The notes under the pieces: model-generated | The model's database searches: none | What the model was told of the DNA's origin: nothing | Seen by the model: the letters and a program-made list of their open reading frames with translations, nothing else | In this document: positions 49,590 to 60,679 of the stretch, in pieces | Position numbering within the stretch: the first letter of the stretch is position 1 | Layout: each line of letters opens with the position of its first letter | Translations under genes and position numbers: made by a program | Origin: Epiperipatus broadwayi | Taxonomy: Eukaryota > Onychophora > Udeonychophora > Euonychophora > Peripatidae | Length of the DNA stretch: 64,000 bases | Reading direction: 5' to 3' | NCBI GenBank assembly: GCA_028023455.1 | Contig: JAQFVV010000228.1 | Span: 1,383,591-1,447,590 of the forward strand

Positions 49590-50362
49590 GTGTAAATCAG
49601 TGATCTTCAACCCTTGGTCCATGGACCAGCGCTGATCCGGTCTGCACTAGACTGGCAGGAAAGTTTGTAATAACAAAATAATAAGATTTTAAACTTTTAA
49701 TATAAACAATTTTTATTTATTTTTTCATCTCATTTTTACCCAATTAACAAAAAGAAACAGAACGAAAACAAAATCTAATCAGTCGTACATAAATTGTTTT
49801 TCTAGTTATCACAGATGTTTATGTTGGGGGGGGGGGGGGGTAAAATTAAATTTTTTATTATTTTTCTAAAAAAATTCAAAATTTAAAAAAAAGGTTTTTT
49901 TTTATTATACTAACTCCATATATATATAACTTCATCTTGTATATTTAACATTAAATACAGATATTACATTTATCATAATCATTGTTATGTAATTACACTA
50001 GCTGTAATATTTCCCAACATTCAGGTGAATAACATTTTATTCTTGCATGTTTTAACAATGAAATAATAAATGTAGCAATGCAGGCACATTAATGAGAATG
50101 ATTGTTATTGTACTGCTTTCTGTAGCAGTATGATTATGCAACTCGAGAAAGAGTGTTCAGCATATGAAGATAAGCAACACCATTCCAATACACAGTAACT
50201 ATTGTGTTGTTTTGGTCAGTTATAAGAATTATGCTCATCTAAGGCTAAACAGTTTAGGATCTTTAAGAAAATTTATCTGTAGACTTCTGCTGGTCTGCAA
50301 AATCTTATCCTTATTTTTGCTGGTCCCCTGGTATAAAGAGGTTGAAGACCACTGCTGTAAAT
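49590..50362. mobile_element. hAT-type non-autonomous DNA transposon (MITE)
   Basis: Body 49598-50354 (757 bp). The ends are inverted repeats: the left starts cagtgatcttcaaccc and the right ends ggttgaagaccactg, matching at 14 of 15 bases. Just inside, ggtccatggaccagcgctga on the left corresponds to gctggtcccctgg on the right. Flanking 8-bp repeats gtgtaaat (49590-49597) and ctgtaaat (50355-50362) match at 7 of 8. CAGTG ends plus 8-bp target repeats are typical of hAT elements. No transposase remains; the open frame 50164-50382 crosses the end of the element and is not a gene. A run of 15 G lies at 49826-49840. Confidence 0.85.
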
Positions 50363-51609
50363 TTGATCCAAATTTGTATTAGTTTGAAAATGCTTGCTAA
50401 TTTCCTTACTAAAATCTAGCATTAATGCAATATGTGTTAAATGTATAGTATTATACTAACAACACAAGTAATATATTTTTAAAAAAGAAATTATTTCAAA
50501 GAACTGAAATAGTTTGATTATATAAGAGATTCCTTATGCATCAAAACTAGTGTATCACTTTTGGCATGTATGAAAATGTATTCTAAGTCAAGATTCATCA
50601 CAGATAACATTGGTAATGTACAAAGTCAAAAATTGAAAAAAAAATTATATGTAGAAACCACAGATCTAAAAATAAAAATCAGAATTGTTCAAATAATAGT
50701 TTGCCTATGAGTAGGGCCAGACTGAACAGAACACTAGACCCTCCAAAAGCTACAATATAGACTTATAACCATTAAAAAAACATTTATAATTTTAAAACTA
50801 CTATGTTTATTGATTTATATATACAAAATATAAATATAAAATCAAAAGTTACATTAATCTAACATATGTTTTAATAAATTTCTATTTTTTCTTTATTTCA
50901 TCCACAATTACTTTATTTTCTATTGCCATTAATATTTCTTTTTCTGATATTTTAAGCAAAAATTTCTTTTAAACAACAATAATTTAAATTATTAAAAGTC
51001 AATTTAAAATATATTTTAATTTTAAAATTGATCTTTCACAAGTTATCTGAGTGAATGATAGAAATGATAAGTATACTGGTATATGATTCAGCAAATACTA
51101 TAATTAAAATAATAAAAAACTCAATGTGACTCGGTGATGTCTGGCTTTTTACCATTGCAGTCTACCAAGAATATATCAAATATGCATTACTTTTTTGTAA
51201 TCACAATCAATTGGAAGCTAATTGGGTTTTTGTCTCTGTTGATTCAAAATGTATCACTCACTACATGATGCACTAAATGATGATTAGTTTGTGATTATTT
51301 CTGACTATATTGAATCAATATTTTTTAGATAAGGTCTATAAAAAGAAGAAGAATCTTCTGGAATTAGATTAGACTAATAAACTTAAAAAAGTGGTTTCTA
51401 TGCAAATTAAATACAAAAAAAGCAATATATAATATATATATATATTGAAATGTATTGCTTGGAATAAATATTTTTTTTAATAATAGTTCTGTAAAAGCCT
51501 CCTTGTTTTTTTAATAAATAGAACTTCAAGAAAAAAGTGTTCTTTTATTCTCATATTTATTTTAATGAGACAATCTATTAGCTTATATATAATAATTGGT
51601 CACTTGGAA
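50363..51609. other. AT-rich non-coding DNA
   Basis: No recognisable gene or element. Confidence 0.45.
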
Positions 51610-51833
51610 AATATAGTTCTCTAATGGGTGCCTATGATTTTCTATGGATGTGAAACATGGCATTGAAAAGTATTGATGCCATTAAAATATGTTACTGGCA
51701 AAGATATTTAAGAATTTTATCAATGACAAATAAAATGAATATTTGATTAAATTCGATCTCACTCTTGCTTGAAATACAAATGATTGGATTAAAATGGTTC
51801 ATCTAGTAAAATATATAAGGCTTACTTAGATCA
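51610..51833 (+). pseudogene. LINE C-terminal fragment, decayed
   Basis: Plus-strand frames recall the C-terminal domain of RTE-like and related LINEs. A yGCETW-type block (tatggatgtgaaacatggc, about 51641) is followed by LKSIDAIKICYWQRYLRI (about 51665-51715) and a MTNKMNI segment where related elements have wtdk.tN. Stops and frame changes throughout. A foldback copy starts just after its right end. Confidence 0.55.
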
Positions 51834-51927
51834 CATGATCACCATTTCTTATGCTTACTTGTAACTGTTATCAAAACAGGCAAAACTCTCCATACAGTGT
51901 TGCCATTTAGTATTATCACTTAGATCA
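51834..51927 (-). mobile_element. truncated foldback retroelement copy
   Basis: Body 51844-51917, flanked by acttagatca (51834-51843 and 51918-51927). It holds the tail (catgatcaccatttcttatg) and the first arm to cactctcc-type sequence (aggcaaaactctccatacag), ending soon after gttgccattta. The second arm and centre are missing. The truncated copy with its own target repeats supports retroposition of this family, with the tail as the retained end. Confidence 0.65.
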
Positions 51928-53730
51928 TGAAGATAATATATATTAGCTCAATAATTTTAAAGAAAAGTCATTATAGGTTGTCTAGTTGATGGTGTATGAC
52001 AGACAAAATTTTAAATAAACATAAAAATAAAAATGTCTTAACAATGCTATCATGTAATTTAAAAGAAATGATAAAATAATGACAAAAGAAAGTAAAAAAA
52101 TATTTGCTATTTAGAAAGCCTCATAATGTGAATAGAAAAAGAAGACAACAACAAAAAGGAGCTAGATGTATGTTTTTTAGTTTGCAAAATGTGTGAAGAA
52201 CTAAAAATGTGAAAGAAATAGCAGAACCTAAAAATATATAAAATCTATTATTTTATATAAATGTAAAACACATTATTTTAAATATTATGGTAGTCAGAAA
52301 CTAATAAAAAATGTGTCATAAAAAATATGCATCAATGATGGTATTGAATGAATCATATGCAATAAATGACAAAAATACTATAAAGGCCGTTTTCAAATGA
52401 GAACCACAGACACAATGAAGACATAAAATAATTTGGATAAGAAAATGTAGATGAAAAAATTCAGATACCAGGAAAATAAAAATATGAAATTTAATAGTAA
52501 AAATCAAGCTATTTAGAGATATGTTCCAGAGGAAGAACTGTAGCATAATAATACAATTATATATTCACTTAAAATATATATTCATCCATAACAGGTCATA
52601 AAAGAATTTCATTTAATTAAAAAATATTTACAATTTGCTTACTGAGATTTAATTCTTTTTAACTAATGTGGTTTTATACAATACTAAAAATTAAGTAGTT
52701 TTTTTTTTTTTTGTTTGTTTATTTAGTTAAATCAAAATAATAAATTTTACTTTTTCTTTAATTACATAAAATGATTTAAAAGCAAATATATTTTTATAAT
52801 TGTTGTCTAAATATGTTTCTAATAACATTTGTTTATTAAATATAATTATTTTTTAATTATATTGCTTTTTTTTATTTATAAAGTAATATTTAAAAAATAT
52901 GTTTACTGAATATAAAAAATAAATGAATAGATAAGATTACAAAACTAAAAGAAAGTGATATTTGATATAAGCATAAATCATATTTTATTGTTGATAAATA
53001 TATATATTATGTATGCTTTGAAAATTGGTTTATATGTTAAGATATCTTTGCTACAATTAGAAAGGGTGCCAATTTTATTGCTTTCTTTATTCACTAAAAT
53101 GTTTCCCAATATCTAAAGAAAAAAAATTAACTTTAAATATATATATGTCTAAGTTCACTTTTTCTTTTTCTTGCTGGTGTATATATGTCTGTATAAAACA
53201 AATATCTTTTAAATAAATAATCCACCCTTAATTCCTCATAGAAAAACAATGCAGAGAAAGCAGTCCTCATTAGGCTAACAATTTTCCATTCTTGTTTTAA
53301 TCTCTAAAAAAATATTGATAGATAATCGTATACTAACTAATGTTGAATAGTTAACTGGATTGACTATCGATCAACTATCTGACAAAAAAAATCTTAAACT
53401 ATTTGAAAATAATTTTACATGGTATGGATCGCAACCTAATGTGATTCAATTCACACTGCTAAATAGTTATATTTATTTAACAAAAGGGATAAAAATATTC
53501 ACTATACATCTTTATTCATGCATGTATGACATAAATACTGAATGTTAGAAAAACTGTGTAAGGTGGTGGCAAGCAGTGAGTGAAATACTGCTAATAATGA
53601 TCAAGTTTTATTTTTTGACTATATCTTACCATCCAAATATTTCCAACCTATTTTTAGGATATAAAATTTTGTGTATAGATGTAAGATATTATATATACAT
53701 TAATTTTTACATTGATTCCAATGTTTTCTT
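51928..53730. other. AT-rich non-coding DNA
   Basis: Open frames at 52316-52546 (minus) and 53360-53548 (plus) have no domain and look like chance frames. Part of 51930-52250 may be further eroded LINE sequence. Confidence 0.4.
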
Positions 53731-54203
53731 TAATATTTAAACAGCATTAAACTGTCGCACATGCACTTTGGATTTTAACTATAAAATGAATAAATACTAA
53801 CACTTCAAACACATGATAAAGTCTTTGGATAAGATAGAATGGCCATCTATCTTTTCGAACCCAAAGCTTTTATATGGGCGAATCTTAAGTGTTTGAAAGT
53901 GAAAGCATGAAGATATTAAATAATCACTTTAAATTACTTTTACATGCTTGAATGAATGACGCTAGTGAAATTTACTAGAATTTACAATACATCATTCTTA
54001 TTTGAAATTAAATGTATGTAAATAAGTCAATTATTTTATATAGCGCGATGTTTATAAACTGTAATATTTAAACAGCATTAAACTGTTGCACATGCGCTTT
54101 GGATTTTAACTATAAAATGAATGAATACTAACACTTCATACACATGATAAAGTCTTTGGAAAAGATAGAATGGCCATCTATCTTTTCGAACCCAAATGCT
54201 TTT
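53731..54203 (+). repeat. ~331-bp satellite, two partial tandem copies
   Basis: The unit start ttaaacagcattaaactgt occurs at about 53737 and 54068 (period about 331). Each copy contains ggattttaactataaaatga, cactt..acacatgataaag, and the hairpin gatagaatggccatctatc followed by ttttcgaaccc. The second copy is cut at about 54203. Copies are about 95 percent alike by eye. A third, rearranged fragment lies at 29286-29420. Confidence 0.8.
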
Positions 54204-56572
54204 GTATGTTTTCTTTAATAAAGAAATTAATTCAGCAAAACTAGACAATGTATATATGTGAAGATTATATTAATACAAAATATAATCAATAAGTTTTAAT
54301 ATAAACAATAAAAAGTGACACAAGAAAACAATAAAATAAAAATAATCATATGTAATAGTAGTAGTAATAATAACTAAAAAAGTGAAAACAAAACTGGATA
54401 AGAAAATCCAATGGTATCTAATATTAATCAAAGAAAAACAGCATTATTCATACTGGCTTTATTTGAATAATTATGTTCATTATTTGATTATATAATACTG
54501 TGCTTTTCCATGAATTTGTTGTTACCAGTACCATAAAGAAGTGGCCATTCTAAGAACCACGAACATCATAGCTTTTTTAAACACTAACAAAAAAATCACT
54601 CTATAAAAATAGTATTATTGGTGAATCACTATGGTTTGGTGCTGGGTAGACTCTGGAACTTAAAAAAAAATATGGCTTGTGAATCAGCTTTGTTCCTTTC
54701 AGTGCTTAAACTTCTTATGAACTAGTGAGCAACAAATCATCCTATTATTTATTCATATTAAAAATTCCCAATAAATAATAACAAATCTCCATTTGAATGA
54801 CTAGAACTGAAATTTTTTCATCTACTTAAAGATACTTATTCTATATATAAAAGTATACTCATTTCCAAAGAAATTTCAAACTTTTTCAAATAATAAAAAT
54901 TATATAGTAATGAGAAAATCTGTTAATGTTAAAGCTTTCACTGATAGCATTAATCAATTGAAAAGTATCTCAAATGTTGGCAAAAATTAATTTAAAAAAA
55001 TATTGCTAAATGTTAACCAAATGATGATAACGTCTTCCAGAATGAAAAAGTCTTTAAAAGATTTTAAAAAATAATAAATTTCTATCCTATATTTTAATAA
55101 GAACAATTATTTCATTATTTTGAAAGATACTTCAATAAAAAAGTATTCTAGCAGCCAAAAACTTCAAATCAGAAAAGAAACTATCAAACACTTAATATCA
55201 TCACAAAACATGATAACGACTGTAGAAAGGCTTCAATTTTATTAAAATTTCTGATTCACTCTCTAACCCCAATAATTGTAATAGTAAAAACGATTTATTT
55301 GTTCATGATGCTCTTGAAAAAAATCATTAATCATTAATAGGTAATGGATTTTTGACTGCAATTGTTTATTTATGATCACACTTTTAAAAAAAAAAAGCTG
55401 AAAAAAGGATTCAAATACGAAATTTTGACAATAAATCTATTCAATCTAAAAATCTAAATCTGGTCACATTCATATTTTATAAAATGTTATTTAACCAAAG
55501 TTCTTGAATCAAAACATTTATCATTTAAATATTTACAATAATATTGCTGAAATTAATAATTTATCATCTTGCCTTCATTTTAACTTAATCCCAGAAAAGC
55601 TAATGATGATATTCCATATATGTTGAAGAACAACTTTAAATGTTTCCAATTCAATAAAATAACATTGACATTCTCAACTTCAAATACACAATATGCAGTA
55701 GATTTAAAAAACAAAGTCCTCCACACCTCAATCTAAAACTCCATCATGATAAATCACAGAAGAAGTGAGTGATGCAGAATAATAGTCAATGCATAGATTT
55801 TTTTTCCATACAAATTGTGACAAAAAAAAAAAAATCAGAATAAAAGTATAGATAATAATTTTAAAATATTTCAAAATGGGAAAACCACAAAATGTTTATC
55901 AGGAGTCAAATTAAGAGTCACACATTCATCAATCAATTCTCTGTCATGTATGTTAATTTCAGGACATTTGTTAATTTAAATTCTATTAGCAGTATAACAT
56001 TTAAAATAAAGAAGACATGGTAAGACATAGTATAATACAACATAACAGCAAAGAATTTTCCAACTGGTAATCCTGATGCTTCTGCAATTTATCCAGTGAT
56101 GGCAAAATCTATTTTTTAATAAACCAAGCAGATATTCATAAAATGATTAAACATAAAAGCAGCATCAATCCAAGAGTGACTATTTTAAAAGAAAATAAAC
56201 CTAAAAGTAAGATAATCCCAAAAAAAAAGTATAGATGAAAACATGAATAATTATTGATTAAAAAATGCAAAATAAAACATTCAATGTTAAATAAAAGTTT
56301 TCACAAACTAATCCATTTTTGTACACCAAACAGAAATTAAAATGTGTGTATGCACCATTTATTTCACCAATATAAAGAAAAATAGCAGTGAATGTGCTGA
56401 TACATTAAAAATTTCAACCAGATTATAGACTCAGAACAAAGACTTCAATTACACTTGGTATACATAAATCACTACAATCAATATAAAAAAAATTTCAATT
56501 ACACAAATCTCATATATATATATTGCAAGGAAATCAAGTCATACATCACATGGCTTAATTTAATAAGCTTGT
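54204..56572. other. AT-rich non-coding DNA
   Basis: No recognisable gene or element. The open frame 56455-56718 runs into the foldback element that follows and is probably chance. Confidence 0.45.
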
Positions 56573-56998
56573 TCTACAAATGTTATATAATGAGCATGCC
56601 AATAGCTCTTAGCAAGCTTTTCCAAATATCCCTTATTAAATTAAGTCATGTGATATACTACTTGATTTCTTGCAATTATAGTTTTGCTTTTGAGGCTTTG
56701 GTGATTTTATATTGCTAAAGCTGTTAATATATGGTGTATCTGAACTTAGTTCAGTCCCATATGGCTATTTAGCTTAGATAACTGGATTTGAAGACATATA
56801 GATGTCTGAAAATTTCAGATTATCTACTTAATAGTTAACTATTAGATAAATGCTGGGCTTAACCTGCTATTTTAAAATCTAATGCTTGGCTATCCTAATG
56901 CCTCACTAATGACAACCAGAGCTAGAAACCAGTCGAAGGGTAGAGATATTCAGAAAACCTTTGTTAAGAGCTATTAGTATGCTCATTATATAACATAC
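56573..56998. mobile_element. second foldback element family, with a hammerhead remnant
   Basis: Inverted arms of about 60 bp: the left (56577-56635) begins atgttatataatgagcat and carries aatagctcttagcaagc; the right (about 56940-56998) is its inverse, with ttgttaagagctattagtat then gctcattatataacat. The centre includes a hammerhead-like remnant at 56901-56934 on the plus strand. A partial arm of the same family lies at about 58352-58385 (gagctattagcacgctc). No target duplication was found. The arms are unrelated to those of the 25.7 kb family. Confidence 0.6.
56901..56934 (+). ncRNA. hammerhead-like remnant
   Basis: The order matches the 25.7 kb ribozyme: CCTCA, CTAATGA in place of CTGATGA, a 12-nt stem II region that no longer pairs, GAAA, C, loop CA, GTC. 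The essential G5 is changed to A and the downstream stem I strand does not pair, so it should be inactive. The similarity extends over about 35 positions, which suggests common descent. Confidence 0.5.
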
Positions 56999-59084
56999 AT
57001 ATATATAAATCCATACTTCCATAAAAATATATTACATGTATAAAATAAGTTAAAATAAATGTAAAATATATATATATTTTCTTTATTACGGAGTTTCTAA
57101 TTTATATATGTATAGTTAAATATAGCATAAATTAAAAGATAAACTTTATAAAATTCCATTATGCTATATCCATGTGTTAGTTAAATTTATTAATTACATT
57201 TAAACAATAAGTTCACATAGCTTAATGATTATCAATGTAAATACATGTTTAAAATAAATTAGTAGCATATCAATACTGATGATATTCTATTGATTTATTT
57301 TAAGCAATAGCTGTAGGATTGTGATTTAATATACTTAGTACAGATATGCAGAAACTGTGCAAATTATTCTAAATATGGCATATTAAACAATTTAGTGATA
57401 TGAAAATGAAGAAAAAAATATCAGCAAATTTATTTTAAACGATTTTAACAGCAAACCAAATGTTCTTCATTGCCCTTTCACTTAAATGAAAAAAGAAATA
57501 TGGGATATCTATTGTTTTTCTGAAGGTTTGTGATGATGGTGTTCTAGCTGTATTTTTATATAGGACTATTTCCATCATCTAATATGTGTGTTGAATGTCT
57601 TTAGAAAAGTTTAATTTTTAGTTAAATATTCCAAATGCATTCAACTGTTAGTAATATCACAGCAAACTGGTTAGTATATGCATATTTTAAGGCTTCTTTA
57701 TCATTTTGTTCAATCTTGCGTAATAACTTAGCAGCACAAATAGAAAAGAATCCCTCCTTTGTCCCTTTTTTCTTATTTTTTAAAAGTAACTTTATTAAAT
57801 ATTAAATTGTTAGTTTCAGGGCATTCATTTTAAAATAACTACAAATATATTGTAAAGGGCCAGGGTTTTACTACAAGAGGGGGGAATGCATCCCACTATG
57901 GTCAGGCATAAAGTCTTTGGATAGAATGATGTGTAAAGTACATAACCTATAATAGTATCTATCTCCAATGGATTAGCTCTATGTTTACACATTAAATTTA
58001 GATATAATTTGGGGTAGTTTATCCATATCTCATCCTTCCTTCGGGCTCTGTTATGCCTCAATATTCGAACTAAGGGAGAAATCTGCCTTTGACTCTCTTC
58101 AGGGCTGAACTTACACTAGATAACAACTGTCGCACCTCTATATAGGTTCCAATTGATTTAAAGATCCATCCAAGCATATAAAAGTGAAATATGTGTGTAT
58201 GTATATACTTGGTTATCGATTGATGAATGAATGCATGAATGATTTGGATAAACTAGAGACTAGATTACTGTAAATCAAGTTGATAACATTTACTAATAAA
58301 AATGATTTGAATGCCTTCTCTTGTAGTAGCATTTATCATAAATAAATAAAAAAGCTTGTTTAGAGCTATTAGCACGCTCTTAATTTTACATATTTGTAAG
58401 TGCAAGCTATATATAAGTCATGTGACATCTGACTTGTTATTATTACTATTAAATAAAATTAAAAAAAAAAATTAACTCTTTAACATGATAAAATATAATT
58501 GTGAGGGTCAAGGATAGATTTCTACCATATCAACAATAAAATATATTCATGATTCCAAACCCTTACCCAATAGTAAAAATACATGACATGGCACGAATTA
58601 TTTACAAAGAAAATTTAAAAAAATTTTATTATTAAATCGACCATGAAGCTAATGAATTAATTTACATTATACAGGTATATCTATAGTAACCTCATGGTTC
58701 AATTCAAATCAGCGATGTACTATCTTCTTTCAGGACCCTCTATTATGTAGGGTTCCCTACGATGAATAGAAAAGAACATCTGCACCAGAAAATTACTCAT
58801 TTATATCGAAAAATTTGTTACAAAAGATTATTAGTTAACAACAAACAAAAAACATGAACTCTGTCCTGTAATAAGTGTATGTGCTTAATATGAAATAATC
58901 TCAAAGATCTTACCATATTCCATATCATGATGATTAATGTCAAGTCACTATGGAGGGAAAACTGATCTAAACTTTATTTAACAAAAAAAATTTTTTTTTA
59001 TCTAACTTAATAATCTTCCCCCCTTCCTTTTGTTGCTTTCACTTATACTGGACTCTCCGGACTTGTAGACATGTTTCCAGGGTG
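56999..59084. other. AT-rich non-coding DNA with unassigned repeat pieces
   Basis: Holds a single diverged arm of the 41.3 kb foldback family (about 57563-57663), a partial arm of the 56.6 kb family (about 58352-58385) and a clearly less A/T-rich island at about 57850-58150 that I cannot assign; the minus open frame there (57825-58061) has no known domain. The rest is featureless. Confidence 0.4.
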
Positions 59085-59440
59085 GAAATAAAATAAAACT
59101 AGAATTTAACAAACATATATATATATATATAATCAAAATTTTCATTAGGCCATCTCGGTTAATGTCCATGAATTTGGCAATGTCTTTTATGGATATAGTC
59201 TATCTCTCTTTGGATCACTCTCCTTCAGACAATTATTCATCACTCTCTGAAATTCCTCAGCAATGTGTTTGAAATAATATTACATCCATATTCTGCAGTT
59301 GCATTCCTTCTCAATCCATTTAGACATTTAACGTAGGGCATTTGATGTTTCATTAGGCATCATACAGACAAGTAAATTGTCATTGTGCTTCCAGGGTCAG
59401 GACAGTAGCACTCATTTGTTATTTGGCATTTAATGGCTTA
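59085..59440 (-). repeat. 3' LTR of the Ty3/gypsy element
   Basis: Collinear with 63566-64000 over its whole length, with identical blocks such as gatcactctccttcagaca and tttgttatttggcatttaat, small indels and a missing stretch of about 70 bp near 59425. Lying on both sides of the pol region in the same orientation, the pair is best read as the LTRs of a minus-strand element. Exact ends, target duplication and primer-binding site cannot be fixed because the other LTR leaves the window. Several indels between the pair indicate an old insertion. Confidence 0.65.
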
Positions 59441-60679
59441 TATAAAAAAAAGTTATTTCATCATTTTATTTAAATGCTGGCGGTGTTCTATTTCTTCTTT
59501 ATTCATGTTTAAATAATAGTGCAATTTCTCAAATATCAAATCAGGTCGCATGAACTCATCAAACTTTTCTCAATTTAAATGTTGCTTGTAATTTCTTCTG
59601 GTTTTGCAATAAGAAAATAATATGAATAATTCAGAATATTGAACAAGTCATCCACCTTCTCTGCCATTCAAACATTCAGTCTTAGGATATTGGCTTTAAA
59701 AGATGACAGAAAAAAAATAAAATTGCATAACAGAATTCTAATCTTATTTTCCACATTTGGCTGCCTAGTGATTGGCTTGACACTGGGTCATTATGTTTAC
59801 TAAGTCTATGTCTCAATTTGTGACATACAACACATTGATAATTAATTTTTGTTGGTATATGTATATATTTGAATGATTTCTTTAACTGGGCTTTTTATTT
59901 TTCATTATAGAAGAATTTAGTTCATTGTGACATTTGTTTAACTTGGCATTTAACAAAACAAACATACGTCATATATATATATGCTTAAAAGAAAGGATAG
60001 TGCATATTCAACCACCTATTAGTTAAGCTTATGTTTGAATGGGTTTGGTTTGGTGGTGTGGCTAAATAAAGGCTGGTTTTGATAGGATTATAAGCTACCC
60101 TTGCAGGTCAAAATTTTAAGCTGTAATCAAAATTTTAATACTTAAGTATTGTACGTCTGCATTTAGCATTGGAATGTCTGTTTTTTTAAAGGGTTACAAA
60201 GCCTACTCATCTTATTTCTGATACTTCCTCAATTATATCCATGTTCCTTCATGATTTCCTACCTCATTAACTATATTAATGTCAGACTTATATATGGGTC
60301 TTTTTTTTCTTTTGATGGTCATATGGTCTGAACTCAACTGCTAATGTATCTCTATCACAAATGGTATATAGTTTAACTCATTAGCCTTCATCCTGCTCCC
60401 TTTTGAGACAGACTAGATGTTTTTAAGGTCTAAATGAAATATTGGATTGTTTTTGTAAGGATCAACTCCTGTGCCTCAGTTAGTTCTAAAGTATCCCAGT
60501 AAATTGCCTTTGAGCACTCACTTGGGTATACCTTCACCACAAATTAATGATTCTATTCCTGTTTTAACAAAAACTTCTATCTTTTAGCTTGCATATAAGC
60601 TAAGTATGTTAATTATGTGGTCAGTCAGATTGACCAAAATATGGCTTCAAGATATGGGTGTTATATGTACTCCTAATTT
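59441..60679 (-). other. unassigned 3' internal region of the Ty3/gypsy element
   Basis: Between the end of integrase and the LTR. Minus-strand frames show short coding-like pieces, for example a YQCVVCHKLRHRL stretch near 59820-59780 with a C-x2-C pair, but nothing I can name. It could be a worn additional reading frame or inserted sequence. Confidence 0.35.

Noticed and set aside
53840-53880. Possible hammerhead in the 331-bp satellite (cgaaa next to a hairpin ending in a UA site on the minus strand)
   Set aside because: A GAAA, a stem III and an A15.1-U16.1 pair can be drawn, but there is no CTGANGA upstream at any sensible distance and stem I does not pair.
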